NCBI RefSeq assembly: GCF_900184245.1
Contig: NZ_FXXB01000008.1
Span: forward strand, 1,178,001-1,242,000
DNA from: Brachybacterium massiliense
Lineage (GTDB): Bacteria; Actinomycetota; Actinomycetes; Actinomycetales; Dermabacteraceae
Length of the DNA stretch: 64,000 bases
Direction: 5' to 3'
In this document: positions 45,244 through 53,265 of the stretch, in pieces
How positions within the stretch are numbered: the stretch's first letter is position 1
How the letters are laid out: each line of letters begins with the position of its first letter
Notes under the pieces: generated by a model
Told to the model about the DNA's origin: nothing
Database searches by the model: none
What the model saw: the letters and a program-made list of their open reading frames with translations, nothing else
Translations under genes and position numbers: made by a program

Positions 45244-46121
45244 TCCGCAGGCAGACGCACCGCTCCGCGTCGATGACGGCGAGCCCGGGAGCCCTGCCCG
45301 AGGAGACCGTGCTTCGGGCCCAGGAGGTAGACGAGAGCGAAGGCGCAGCCCTGGGTGACGACGACGAGGCCCCCGGGTGAGGCGTCGGCCCAATAGCTGA
45401 TGTAGATCCCGAGCACCGAGCAGAGGGAGGAGAGCACCGGTGCGATCACGAGCATCCGGCCGAAGCGATCGGTGAGCAAGTACGCGGTGGCTCCCGGGAT
45501 GATCAGCATCGCGACGACCAGCACGACTCCCACGACCTGGAGGGCGACGACCGCGGTCAGCGCGAGCACCCCGAGCAGCAGGGCGCCGAGGACGCGCGGG
45601 GACAGGCCGATGGCATGGGCATGCGTCGGGTCGAAGGCGTAGAGCGTCAGATCGCGTCGCGTGAGGACGAGGACGGTGAACGCGGCACTCGCGAGGACGG
45701 CGACCTGGACCAGATCTGCACGGGAGACGCCGAGGATGTTGCCGAAGATGATGTGATTGAGGTCGGTGTGGCTGGGGGTGACCGAGATGAGCACCAGCCC
45801 CAGCGCGAAGAGCGTGGTGAAGACGATGCCGATGGCGGCATCCTCCTTGACCCGGCTGGTCCCACGCACCAGCCCGATCAGCCCGACGGCGGCGACGCCG
45901 AAGACGAGCGCACCGAGGGCGAACGGGACGCCGAGGATGTAGGCGATCACCACGCCGGGGAGCACGGCATGGGAGACCGCATCGCCCATGAGCGACCAGC
46001 CGATCAGCACGAGCCAGCACGACAGGAGCGCGCACACCACCGCCGCGATCACGGTGGTGACGAGTGCACGGGTCATGAAGTCGTACGAGAGCGGTTCGAT
46101 GATCCAGTCCAGCGGGGTCAT
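45219..46121 (-). CDS. manganese/zinc-type ABC transporter permease
   Basis: Membrane subunit (300 aa, eight or nine helices) of the ABC-3 family importing Mn, Zn or Fe. It shows the family segments LMGDAVSHAVLPGVVIAYIL and DPTHAHAIGLSPRVLGALLL and the C-terminal VLIIPGATAYLLTDRFGRML-type region (here LIIPGATAYLLTDRFGRML). The tail is Arg-rich and overlaps the mntR 3' end. The ATG overlaps the ATPase stop. Third gene of the leftward operon. Confidence 0.92.
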   Translation of the reverse strand: MTPLDWIIEPLSYDFMTRALVTTVIAAVVCALLSCWLVLIGWSLMGDAVSHAVLPGVVIAYILGVPFALGALVFGVAAVGLIGLVRGTSRVKEDAAIGIVFTTLFALGLVLISVTPSHTDLNHIIFGNILGVSRADLVQVAVLASAAFTVLVLTRRDLTLYAFDPTHAHAIGLSPRVLGALLLGVLALTAVVALQVVGVVLVVAMLIIPGATAYLLTDRFGRMLVIAPVLSSLCSVLGIYISYWADASPGGLVVVTQGCAFALVYLLGPKHGLLGQGSRARRHRRGAVRLPADQAGSVET

Positions 46122-46858
46122 GCCACTCCGTCCCGTCCGAGCACGTCCAGGCCGAAGGCGAGCGCGAGCCGTTCGGGCGCGAGGGCCTCGTCCACCTTCC
46201 CGTGGAAGAGGACCTTCTGCAGCAGCAGCACCGCCTGGTCTGCCAGCTGCGGCAGCGCATGCAGGTCGTGGGTGGAGACCAGAACGGTGCGGCCGTCATC
46301 GGCGAGCGCGCGCAGGAGCTCGACGATGGTGGCCTCGCTGCGTTTGTCCACGCCGGCGAACGGCTCGTCCAGCAGCATGATCCGCGCATCCTGCGCGATC
46401 GCCCGGGCGACGAAGGCACGCTTCTTCTGCCCGCCGGAGAGCTGACCGATCTGCCGTTCGGCGTACGCCGTGAGCTCCACCTGCTCCAGGGCGTCGTCGA
46501 CGGCGAGACGGTCGCAGGCCCGCACTCGTCGCGTCGGGCCCTGGCGACCGAACCGGCCCATCATCACCACGTCGCGCACGCAGACGGGGAAGGACCAGTC
46601 CACCGCCTCGCTCTGGGGCACATAGCCCACCGCTCCCCGCCGGCGTGCACGGGCGGGCGATGCGCCATCGAGCAGGATGCGGCCGCTCTCGGGCCGGATC
46701 ATTCCGGTGATCGCCTTGAAGAGGGTCGACTTCCCCGAGCCGTTCATCCCGATCAACCCCGTCACCGCCCCCGTCGGCACCTCGAGCGATACGTCGTCGA
46801 GTGCGAGCGCCTCGCCGTAGCGGACGGTCACGCCGTCGACCTCGATCGCCGCCGTCAC
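46118..46858 (-). CDS. manganese/zinc-type ABC transporter ATP-binding protein
   Basis: ATPase subunit (246 aa). Walker A GMNGSGKSTLFKAI, Q-loop GYVPQSEAVDWSFPVCVRDV, signature LSGGQKKRAFVARAIAQ and Walker B IMLLDEPFAGVDKRSEAT. The typical PQ-x-x-x-vDWxFP segment is characteristic of Mn/Zn importer ATPases. The start is a GTG at 46858 that overlaps the stop of the binding-protein gene (GTGA), so an ATG is not used. Powers metal uptake together with the preceding permease and lipoprotein. Confidence 0.93.
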   Translation of the reverse strand: MTAAIEVDGVTVRYGEALALDDVSLEVPTGAVTGLIGMNGSGKSTLFKAITGMIRPESGRILLDGASPARARRRGAVGYVPQSEAVDWSFPVCVRDVVMMGRFGRQGPTRRVRACDRLAVDDALEQVELTAYAERQIGQLSGGQKKRAFVARAIAQDARIMLLDEPFAGVDKRSEATIVELLRALADDGRTVLVSTHDLHALPQLADQAVLLLQKVLFHGKVDEALAPERLALAFGLDVLGRDGVA

Positions 46859-47787
46859 GAGTCGCTCCCCGTGAGTGCTGCGACGATCGTGTCCGTGTCG
46901 TGCCGGATGAGATCCAGGTAGGTGGGCACCGGCCCGTCGGCCTCGGAGAGGGAGTCGACGTACAGCGTCCCCCCGAAGCGTGCGCCCGTGGCGCCGACGA
47001 TCTGCTGCATGGGGGCGTCGGAGACGGTGGACTCGCAGAACACGGCCGGCACGTCGTTTTCGTCGACGAACTCGATCACGGCGGCGATCTGCCGCGGCGT
47101 CGCCTGCTGCTCGGCGTTGACGGGCCAGATGTACTTCTCCGTCAGCCCGGCATCGCGGGCGAGGTAGGAGAACGCACCCTCGCAGGTCACCAGTGCTCGG
47201 TGGGAATCCGGCAGGCCATCGAGCGCGCCGACGAGATCGTCCTGCACCTCCTGGAGCTGCTGCGTGTAGAGCTCCCCGTTGCTCTCGTAGTCCGCCGCGT
47301 GCGCCGGGTCGAGATCGCTGAAGACGTCGACCATGTTGTCGACGTACACCTGCACGTTCTTCGGGCTCATCCAGGCGTGGGGGTTGGGTGTGCCCGCATA
47401 GGCGTCCCCGGCGATGTCGATCGGATCCACCCCCTCGGACACGACGGCGTGGGGCGCGTCCGCCTCCTCGACGAACTGCGCGAACCACACCTCGAGGTTG
47501 AGCCCGTTGTCGAGGATGAGGTCGGCGTCCGCAGCTCTGCGGATGTCTCCCGGAGTCGGCTCGTAGCCGTGGATCTCCGCCCCCGACTTGGTGATCGATT
47601 CGACCACCAGGTGCTCGCCCGCGACGTTCTGTGCGATGTCCTGCAGCACGGTGAACGTCGTGAGCACCACCGGCTTCTCACCGTCCGCACCCTCTGTGCC
47701 CACCTCTGCGGAACATCCCGCGAGCACCAGCGCAGTGCTTGCTGTGATCCCTGCCAGCGCTGTCTTCCATCCCCCGTGTCCGAGCAT
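46855..47787 (-). CDS. manganese/zinc-type ABC transporter substrate-binding lipoprotein
   Basis: Cluster A-I metal-binding protein (310 aa). Signal and lipobox TALVLAGC; ligands are expected among the His in AEIHGYEPTPGDIRRA, the His of NPHAWMSPKNV, a Glu of CESTVSDAPMQQI (His or Glu in MntC/PsaA) and a late Asp. The His/His/Glu/Asp set is typical of manganese- and iron-binding members, in contrast with His-rich loops of Zn proteins, and none is present here. GGAGAGGAG lies before the ATG. First gene of the operon, divergent from nrdF. Confidence 0.9.
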   Translation of the reverse strand: MLGHGGWKTALAGITASTALVLAGCSAEVGTEGADGEKPVVLTTFTVLQDIAQNVAGEHLVVESITKSGAEIHGYEPTPGDIRRAADADLILDNGLNLEVWFAQFVEEADAPHAVVSEGVDPIDIAGDAYAGTPNPHAWMSPKNVQVYVDNMVDVFSDLDPAHAADYESNGELYTQQLQEVQDDLVGALDGLPDSHRALVTCEGAFSYLARDAGLTEKYIWPVNAEQQATPRQIAAVIEFVDENDVPAVFCESTVSDAPMQQIVGATGARFGGTLYVDSLSEADGPVPTYLDLIRHDTDTIVAALTGSDS

Positions 47788-47846
47788 CCGTGACTCCTCT
47801 CCCTTCCGACCGCGACCACGGTGGTCCCGACCCGCTGATCCTAATG

Positions 47847-47877
47847 TTAGGCACGCCGAAGTTATCAAATCGGCGTG
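47847..47877. promoter_or_regulatory. palindromic operator at metal-transporter/nrdF divergent promoter
   Basis: TTAGGCACGCCGAA (47847-47860) is a near-palindrome of DtxR-family type, overlapping a perfect 8-bp-arm palindrome CACGCCGA-N10-TCGGCGTG (47852-47877). The inner GCCGA-N10-TCGGC form repeats the one upstream of mntR. It lies 60 bp before the binding-protein start. Confidence 0.62.
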
Positions 47878-47907
47878 GCGTAACCGAAATGGGCAACACC
47901 CCTGATA

Positions 47908-47954
47908 TCACTACATGTGGCGCCTGACCGCCCATCGGGCACAACATCTAGACC
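47908..47954 (+). promoter_or_regulatory. pair of NrdR-like boxes upstream of nrdF
   Basis: TCACTACATGTGGCGC (47908) and GCACAACATCTAGACC (47939) share the core CAC-W-ACAT-S-T-R-G and lie 31 bp apart (three helical turns), as do NrdR boxes upstream of ribonucleotide reductase operons. NrdR is an ATP/dATP-sensing repressor; its gene is not in this window. Confidence 0.55.
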
Positions 47955-47961
47955 GTCCGCA

Positions 47962-48121
47962 GGGGCGAGCACTGCTGCCTGGCCGGCCCCGTCATCTCCC
48001 GCAGATGCGGCGTCCCGGAGCTCTCTCGCTTCGAGCTCCTGGGCACCCGCACGCCGTCGACCGCGTGGACGACGGGCTCGACCGCTTCTGGGAGCAGGCG
48101 CAGCCGGCCGACGACACGTAG
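47962..48121 (+). pseudogene. nrdI: nrdI relic, 5'-truncated with one-base frameshift
   Basis: About 52 codons of the C-terminal third of the flavodoxin-like activase NrdI remain. The first part reads GEHCCLAGPVISRRCGVPEL then SRFELLGT, very close to the normal NrdI end. One C is missing in a C run near 48047; in the next frame the sequence resumes HAVDRVDDGLDRFWEQA and ends in TAG at 48121. The FMN-binding N-terminal part is absent. The relic abuts the second NrdR-like box and ends 20 bp before nrdF, in the order seen in nrdI-nrdF operons. No start codon serves it. Confidence 0.7.
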
Positions 48122-48141
48122 AACGAGAACAGGAGAACGAC

Positions 48142-49152
48142 ATGACCATCACATCGACCGCCAGAGGGTCGATCACCCCTCCCGGGTACCGGCACGATCC
48201 CGCCGCGCGGCTGCGCCCGATCAACTGGAACCGGGTCGACGACGAGAAGGACCTCGAGGTGTGGAACCGGCTGACCGCGAACTTCTGGCTGCCGGAGAAG
48301 GTGCCGCTGTCCAACGACCACCAGGCCTGGCAGGGCCTCGCTCCCCACGAGCGCACACTCACCATGCGGGTCTTCACCGGACTCACGATGCTCGACACCG
48401 TGCAGGCCACCGTCGGCGAGGTGTGCCAGATCCAGGACGCCCGCACCGAGCACGAGGAGGCGGTCTACACCAACATCGCGTTCATGCAGTCCGTCCATGC
48501 TCGCTCGTACTCTTCAGTGTTCTCGACCCTGACCAGCACCCGTGAGATCGACGAGGCGTACGAGTGGGCGATCGGCAATGACCTGCTGCAGGAACGGTGC
48601 AAGAAGGTGCTGCACCATTACTACGGGCCCGACCCCCTGAAGCGGAAGGTCTCCTCCACCCTTCTCTCGAGCCTGCTGCTCTACGCCGGCTTCTACCTGC
48701 CCCTGCACTTCTCCGTGCGCGCCACCCTCACGAACACCGCCGACATGATCCGGCTGATCCTGCGCGACAAGGCCGTCCACGGCTACTACTCCGGCTACAA
48801 GTACCAGCGAGGCCTCGACGCGCACCCCGATCGTCGTGACGAGATGGGCGAGTTCACGTTCGCCCTGCTCGACGAGCTCTACGAGCTCGAGCTCGACTAC
48901 TCCGGTGAGCTCTACGCACCGCTCGGCCTGATGGAGGACGTCTCCGCCTTCGTGCGCTACAACGCGAACAAGGCCCTGATGAACCTCGGCTATCCGGCAC
49001 GGTTCCCCGCTGACGAGACGATGGTCAGCCCCGAGATCCTCGCGGCCCTCGCGCCCAGCGCGGACGAGAACCACGACTTCTTCAGCGGTTCCGGCTCGAG
49101 CTACGTCATCGGCAAGGCCGAGCACACCAGCGACGACGACTGGGACTTCTAG
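48142..49152 (+). CDS. nrdF: ribonucleotide reductase small subunit NrdF2, metal-free class Ie (QSK) type
   Basis: Radical-carrying subunit (336 aa) for reduction of ribonucleotides with an NrdE partner, which is not encoded in this window. It aligns over its length with NrdF: D85 in FTGLTMLDTVQ, H119 and Y123 in QSVHARSYSSVF, H213 in KAVHGYYSGYKYQ and the C-terminal ADENHDFFSGSGSSYVIGKA. The three ligand glutamates are replaced: Q116 (for Glu before SVH), S176 (LLSSLLLYAGF, Glu in LLESFLFYSGF) and K210 (RDKAVH for RDEAVH). In 2018 this Gln/Ser/Lys set was described for NrdF2 of Aerococcus urinae, which works without metal and carries a DOPA radical on the tyrosine. AGGAG precedes the ATG. 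Confidence 0.9.
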   Translation: MTITSTARGSITPPGYRHDPAARLRPINWNRVDDEKDLEVWNRLTANFWLPEKVPLSNDHQAWQGLAPHERTLTMRVFTGLTMLDTVQATVGEVCQIQDARTEHEEAVYTNIAFMQSVHARSYSSVFSTLTSTREIDEAYEWAIGNDLLQERCKKVLHHYYGPDPLKRKVSSTLLSSLLLYAGFYLPLHFSVRATLTNTADMIRLILRDKAVHGYYSGYKYQRGLDAHPDRRDEMGEFTFALLDELYELELDYSGELYAPLGLMEDVSAFVRYNANKALMNLGYPARFPADETMVSPEILAALAPSADENHDFFSGSGSSYVIGKAEHTSDDDWDF

Positions 49153-49180
49153 GTGCTCGGATCGGTCCGTCGGCGAGGCC

Positions 49181-49741
49181 TCAGCCGGCCGGCGTGGTGA
49201 CCTCGGCGTGCGTCCAGCTCCCGCCCTCGCGGCGGTAGCCGAGACGGCGGTGGCGACGGTCGTGCCGGGCCTGCAGGAACTCGTACCGCTCCGGCTGCAG
49301 CGCGTAGACCTGCCAGTCCGGGTTCGGCCGTCCGTCCGATGTGGGGCGGGCCAGCCAGTCCGCCCGGGAGGTCTCCTCCTCGAGGGCGTGCACGGTCCCG
49401 CCGATCTGCACCTGCCGTCCGCTCTCGCGCCAGAAGAACGTCATCGCCGCCCGCGGATCCGCCGCCAGCTGCTCGCCCTTGCGGGAGGTGCGGTGGGTGG
49501 AGACGTGCAGCCCGCGCTGGTCGAGATCCTTGAGGATCAGGGTGCGGCCGACGGGGCCGCCGTCGGCGCCGAGGGTCTGGAAGGTCATGGCATGCGGCTG
49601 CCGCACCCCGGCCGCGATCGCGTCCTCGAGCCAGCTCAGGAGCAGCTCGGCCGGGTCCTCGGGGGCGGCGCCCGGGTCGAGCTCGGGCATGTCATCGGGG
49701 AAGGAGGGCAGGGCGCGCAGACGCGCGGCGAGATCGCTCAT
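49181..49741 (-). CDS. pdxH: pyridoxamine 5'-phosphate oxidase family protein (PdxH-like)
   Basis: FMN-dependent oxidase (186 aa) of the type that makes pyridoxal phosphate from pyridoxamine or pyridoxine phosphate. FMN-phosphate motifs are VGRTLILKDLDQRGLHVSTH and RKGEQLAADPRAAMTFFWRE, followed by QVQIGGTVHALEEETSRADW. The C-terminus is shorter than in E. coli PdxH, and the RRLG-type ending differs, so it may be a general PNPOx-fold enzyme. The ATG at 49741 is chosen over an ATG at 49867 that begins in repeat C2. Convergent with nrdF; monocistronic. Confidence 0.85.
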   Translation of the reverse strand: MSDLAARLRALPSFPDDMPELDPGAAPEDPAELLLSWLEDAIAAGVRQPHAMTFQTLGADGGPVGRTLILKDLDQRGLHVSTHRTSRKGEQLAADPRAAMTFFWRESGRQVQIGGTVHALEEETSRADWLARPTSDGRPNPDWQVYALQPERYEFLQARHDRRHRRLGYRREGGSWTHAEVTTPAG

Positions 49742-49828
49742 GCCCCCATCCTCACCCCGCCGGCCCCGCCGACACACCGCAGGTTGCCGAGGTTTCGGGC
49801 CGCAGTTTGCCGAAGTTCTGCGGCCGCA

Positions 49829-49878
49829 GGACCGATGCGAGCGCACACATCGGTCCCTGGGCTTCAATACTTTGGTGT
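49829..49878. repeat. palindromic repeat family C, copy 2 (left arm eroded)
   Basis: GGACCGATG-N10-CATCGGTCC (arms 9 bp), extended on one side by CTGGGCTTCAATACTTTGG. The right half matches the right half of copy 1 (CATCGGTCCCTGGGCTTCA), the loop CGAGCGCACA resembles the other, and the left part has decayed. It lies between pdxH and the AbgT transporter. Just before it, two 25-base direct repeats around TTGCCGA-GTTTCGGG occur (about 49784-49830). Confidence 0.75.
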
Positions 49879-49958
49879 CGGGGCGGCCGAGCCGAGCGCG
49901 GGGCGCGCGGACGGAGGCGCGACCGGACCGGACCGAGCCGGCGCAGGCCGGCCCCCGC

Positions 49959-51542
49959 TCACTCCATGAAGATGCCGTTGCCCGGGCCGATGGGGAGGTC
50001 GAAGAAGAAGAACACGGCCAGGATGACGGTCCACACCACCCAGAACGGGATCACGAACGGGAGCATCCGCGCCATCAGCGTGCCCAGGCCCGCCTCGGGC
50101 TCGTACTTCCGCAGCATGCCCAGCAGCACGATCATGTACGGGTTCATCGGGGTGATGACCTGGGTGGCGGAGTCGCCCACGCGGAAGGCGGCCTGGGTGA
50201 AGGCGGGCTCGTAGCCGATCAGCGCGAACATCGGCACGAACACGGCGCCCATGATCGCCCACATGCCGGAGCCGGAGATGATGAACAGGTTCAGCACGCT
50301 CGCCAGCAGGATGAAGCCGATGATCGCGGCGAAGCCGGTCAGGCCCGCGTTCTCGAGGCCCGCCGCTCCGGTCACGGCGATCCAGGTGCCGATGCCGGAC
50401 CAGTTGAACAGCGAGATGAAGTTGCCGAGGATGAACGCGAGCACGATGAACGGCAGCATCTCCTTGAGCGCGTCGGACATCATCTGCACCGCATCGCGGG
50501 TATTGCGCAGCGTCCCGACGATCACGCCGTAGGCGGTGCCCACCACCATGAAGTACGCGACCACGATGAACACGATCGAGCTCAGCAGCGGGGACTTCGG
50601 CAGGAAGCCGCCGTCCTCGTTCCGCCACGGGGAGCCCTCGGGCAGCACGGCGAGCAGGATCAGCGCGGTGAGCACGACGCCGCTCAGCACCGCGACCAGC
50701 AGGCCCTTGTTCTCCTTCGGGGTGAGGGCGGCGCGCATCTGCTCGGCGCTCTCGGCGGAGTCCTCGGCGTCCTCCACGGCGACCTCGTCGACAGGAACGT
50801 TCTGGCGGCGCAGGCGCGGCTCGATCAGCTTGTCGATGATGAAGCCGGCCACGAAGCCCAGGATGAGCGAGGAGACGATGTTGAACCACCAGTTCGACAC
50901 CGGGTTCACAGCGGTGAACTCGAAGCCGGGCAGAGCGTCCATCACGGAGGTGGTGATGCCGGCGAAGAGCGCATCGAGCGAGGTGGGGAAGATGTTGGTG
51001 GAGTAGCCGGCGCCCGCCGCGGCGAAGCCGCCCAGCAGGCCTGCCACGGGGTGGCGCCCGGCGGCCTTGAACACCAGGGCCGCCAGCGGCGGGACCACCA
51101 CGAAGGCGGAGTCGGCCATGATCGAGGAGACCACGCCCACGAAGCCCACCACGTAGGGCAGCAGCCAGGCCGGGGCCGAGCCGAACAGCTTGCGGATCGC
51201 GGCGGCGAGCAGCCCGGAGTGCTGGGCGATGCCGATCGCGAGCAGGATCGGCATCACGGTCACCAGGGGCGGGAAGCCGATGTAGTTGATGCCGAGGTTG
51301 GTGGTCAGCCAGGCCATGCCCTCACCGGTGAACAGGCCCTTGATCACCGTCGGCTCGTCGGAGCCGGGCACCTGGACCACGACGCCGGCCATCTCCATGC
51401 CGGTCGAGACCGCTCCCGTGATCAGGAACAGCACGATGAAGAGCATGAACGGTTCGGGCAGCTTGTTGCCTGCCCATTCGACCCAGTTCAGGGCCCGATC
51501 GGTGAGTCCGGACTTCGCGGGCCCGGTCTGTGCAGCGGTCAT
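49959..51542 (-). CDS. AbgT family transporter
   Basis: Membrane transporter (527 aa, about nine helices and re-entrant loops) of the AbgT family, which takes up p-aminobenzoyl-glutamate or expels sulfonamides. It begins with LNWVEWAGNKLPEPFMLFIV and has the segments GVVSSIMADSAFVVVPPLAA and GDSATQVITPMNPYMIVLLG typical of the family. AbgT usually pairs with an M20 hydrolase, as it does here (34 bp apart), indicating use of a dipeptide-like or acyl-amino acid substrate. Confidence 0.93.
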   Translation of the reverse strand: MTAAQTGPAKSGLTDRALNWVEWAGNKLPEPFMLFIVLFLITGAVSTGMEMAGVVVQVPGSDEPTVIKGLFTGEGMAWLTTNLGINYIGFPPLVTVMPILLAIGIAQHSGLLAAAIRKLFGSAPAWLLPYVVGFVGVVSSIMADSAFVVVPPLAALVFKAAGRHPVAGLLGGFAAAGAGYSTNIFPTSLDALFAGITTSVMDALPGFEFTAVNPVSNWWFNIVSSLILGFVAGFIIDKLIEPRLRRQNVPVDEVAVEDAEDSAESAEQMRAALTPKENKGLLVAVLSGVVLTALILLAVLPEGSPWRNEDGGFLPKSPLLSSIVFIVVAYFMVVGTAYGVIVGTLRNTRDAVQMMSDALKEMLPFIVLAFILGNFISLFNWSGIGTWIAVTGAAGLENAGLTGFAAIIGFILLASVLNLFIISGSGMWAIMGAVFVPMFALIGYEPAFTQAAFRVGDSATQVITPMNPYMIVLLGMLRKYEPEAGLGTLMARMLPFVIPFWVVWTVILAVFFFFDLPIGPGNGIFME

Positions 51543-51575
51543 GGGGGACTCCAGAGGGGTATCGGGACGAGGAGG

Positions 51576-52946
51576 TCAGTCGAAGTAGGCGGGCACGTCG
51601 ATCGCGCCCCCGGCAGCCTCGAACTCGGAGGCGACCGACGCCGCCAGCGCCGGGTCGTGGAGCGTATCGAGCACGGTCGCGGCGAGGCCGTAGGCCCCGT
51701 CGGCCGCCGCGTCGCGCGCCTGCTCGGAGACGGCCCAGGTCGCGAACTCGCGGGTGTGCAGCGCGACCTCGGGCGGGGCGATGCGGATCACCGGGTGGAT
51801 GCCGGGGACCCGGTAGCTGACGTTGCCGAAGTCGGTCGAGGCGGCGAGCGACGGGGAGACCACGCCGTGGGGCAGCGGGTCGCGGCCGCGGCGACGCTGC
51901 GCCTGCACCCAGCGCCCGGTGAGCGTCTCGTTGGTGCGCACCGGCAGAGAGGGCGGATGCTCGTCCCAGCGCACGGTGAGGCCGACGCCGGCCATCAGCG
52001 CCGCACCCCGGGCGACGTCCTCGACCCTCTCCGAGAGCACCTTCAGGGTCTCGGGCCGCTGCGAGCGGACGTACAGATCGAGCCGTGCGTGGTCGGGGAT
52101 GACGCTGGCCCGCTCCCCGCCCTCGCGGATCACGGCATGGATACGGTCGGTGGGCGGGGTCTGCTGCCGCAGCAGGCCGAGCCCCTGATACATCAGGCTC
52201 GCCGCGTCCAGCGCATTGCGGCCCATGAAGGGCTGGGCGGAGGCGTGGGCGGTGTGCCCGTGGTACTCGACGGTGAGGGTGCGCCGCCCCAGCCAGGTCT
52301 GATCGGCGAGGTCGTAGCCGTAGGGGTGCGCCATCACCGCGGCATCGAGCCCCTCGAAGGCGCCCTCGCGCGCCATGTACTCCTTGCCCGTGTGGCCCTC
52401 CTCGGCGGGGGTGCCGAGGAACACGATGCGTCCCGGCACGGCCGACGGGTCCTCCTCGGCGATCGCCGCGAGGGCGAGGAACGCTCCCAGCCCCATCACG
52501 GCGATGACGTTGTGGCCGCAGCCGTGGCCCACGCCGGGCAGGGCGTCGTACTCGGCCAGGATCGCGAGCGTCGGCGCATCGTCGCGCTCCGCGCCGGCGC
52601 CGCGGATCTCGGCCCGGATCGCGGTGTCCAGCCCGTACGCCCCCACCTGCGCGTCGATGCCGTGCGCGGCGAGGGACTGCGCGAGAGCACGGGCGGAACG
52701 GTGCTCCTCGAAGGCGACCTCAGGGTGAGCGGCCAGGTCGAGCATCAGCTCGGTCATCTCGGCGGCCTCGCGTGCGATGAGCTCCTCCAGCCGGGCATGG
52801 AGCTGTTCCGAGGCGCCCTCGTAGGCGGAGCCCGGATGAACGGAGACGCGCATCGCGGCCTCGCGCTCCTCATCGAGCTGCCGCAGATAGCTGGTGGAGA
52901 CCTCGGGGCATCGGGCCTCGGAACTCGCCGTCGACTCTGAAGACAT
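51576..52946 (-). CDS. M20 family amidohydrolase (AbgB-like)
   Basis: Zinc/manganese-dependent aminoacylase or peptidase (456 aa). Motifs are GVGHGCGHNVIAVMGLGAFL, FLGTPAEEGHTGKEYM (the catalytic Glu pair), HPYGYDLADQTWLGRRTLTV, YHGHTAHASAQPFMGRNALD and late HPVIRIAPPEVALHTREFAT. This is the layout of the AbgA/AbgB and amidohydrolase group. It probably cleaves an amide substrate in the cytosol that AbgT imports. The start at 52946 follows GGCCGAC with no good ribosome site; the in-frame codons further up lack an ATG. Confidence 0.9.
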   Translation of the reverse strand: MSSESTASSEARCPEVSTSYLRQLDEEREAAMRVSVHPGSAYEGASEQLHARLEELIAREAAEMTELMLDLAAHPEVAFEEHRSARALAQSLAAHGIDAQVGAYGLDTAIRAEIRGAGAERDDAPTLAILAEYDALPGVGHGCGHNVIAVMGLGAFLALAAIAEEDPSAVPGRIVFLGTPAEEGHTGKEYMAREGAFEGLDAAVMAHPYGYDLADQTWLGRRTLTVEYHGHTAHASAQPFMGRNALDAASLMYQGLGLLRQQTPPTDRIHAVIREGGERASVIPDHARLDLYVRSQRPETLKVLSERVEDVARGAALMAGVGLTVRWDEHPPSLPVRTNETLTGRWVQAQRRRGRDPLPHGVVSPSLAASTDFGNVSYRVPGIHPVIRIAPPEVALHTREFATWAVSEQARDAAADGAYGLAATVLDTLHDPALAASVASEFEAAGGAIDVPAYFD

Positions 52947-53102
52947 GTCGGCCAATGTAAGGCAGATCGCACCTGCCGGGTGACGACTTGGCCGATCCGA
53001 GGAGGAAGGTTCACCGGAGCATCGCCACTGTCGGCAACCGCCCGCGCGCGCCCACCCCGCTGGCCCGGCCCCGCGGTCTCCCGCCGCTGCCCTGTGGAGC
53101 GG

Positions 53103-53108
53103 TACGAT
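53103..53108 (+). promoter_or_regulatory. possible -10 element for the metPS operon
   Basis: TACGAT occurs 158 bp before the transporter start, in the divergent 52947-53265 gap. No -35 hexamer is convincing. The rest of the gap is GC-rich and has no gene; the GGAGG ribosome site lies at 53255. Confidence 0.35.
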
Positions 53109-53265
53109 CCTCACAGCGCGACGCGGCGATCCCGTACTCGTGCGCTCTCGGCCGCCCACCCCCGCGGACCGGCATCGCCCTCGGGCACGTCCCTTCCTCG
53201 GGCCGTCATCGTCGACGGCTCCCACCACGCGCCGCCAGGCGGCGCAGCTCCCTCGGAGGCACACC

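Noticed and set aside
47915-48121. 68-aa small gene upstream of nrdF
   Set aside because: Its second half is the frame-shifted end of NrdI and its first half covers the NrdR-like boxes, so it is a relic and not a new gene.
48142-49152. Ordinary Mn/Fe class Ib NrdF
   Set aside because: Three of the four acidic metal ligands are absent (Gln, Ser, Lys), so a class Ib label would be wrong.
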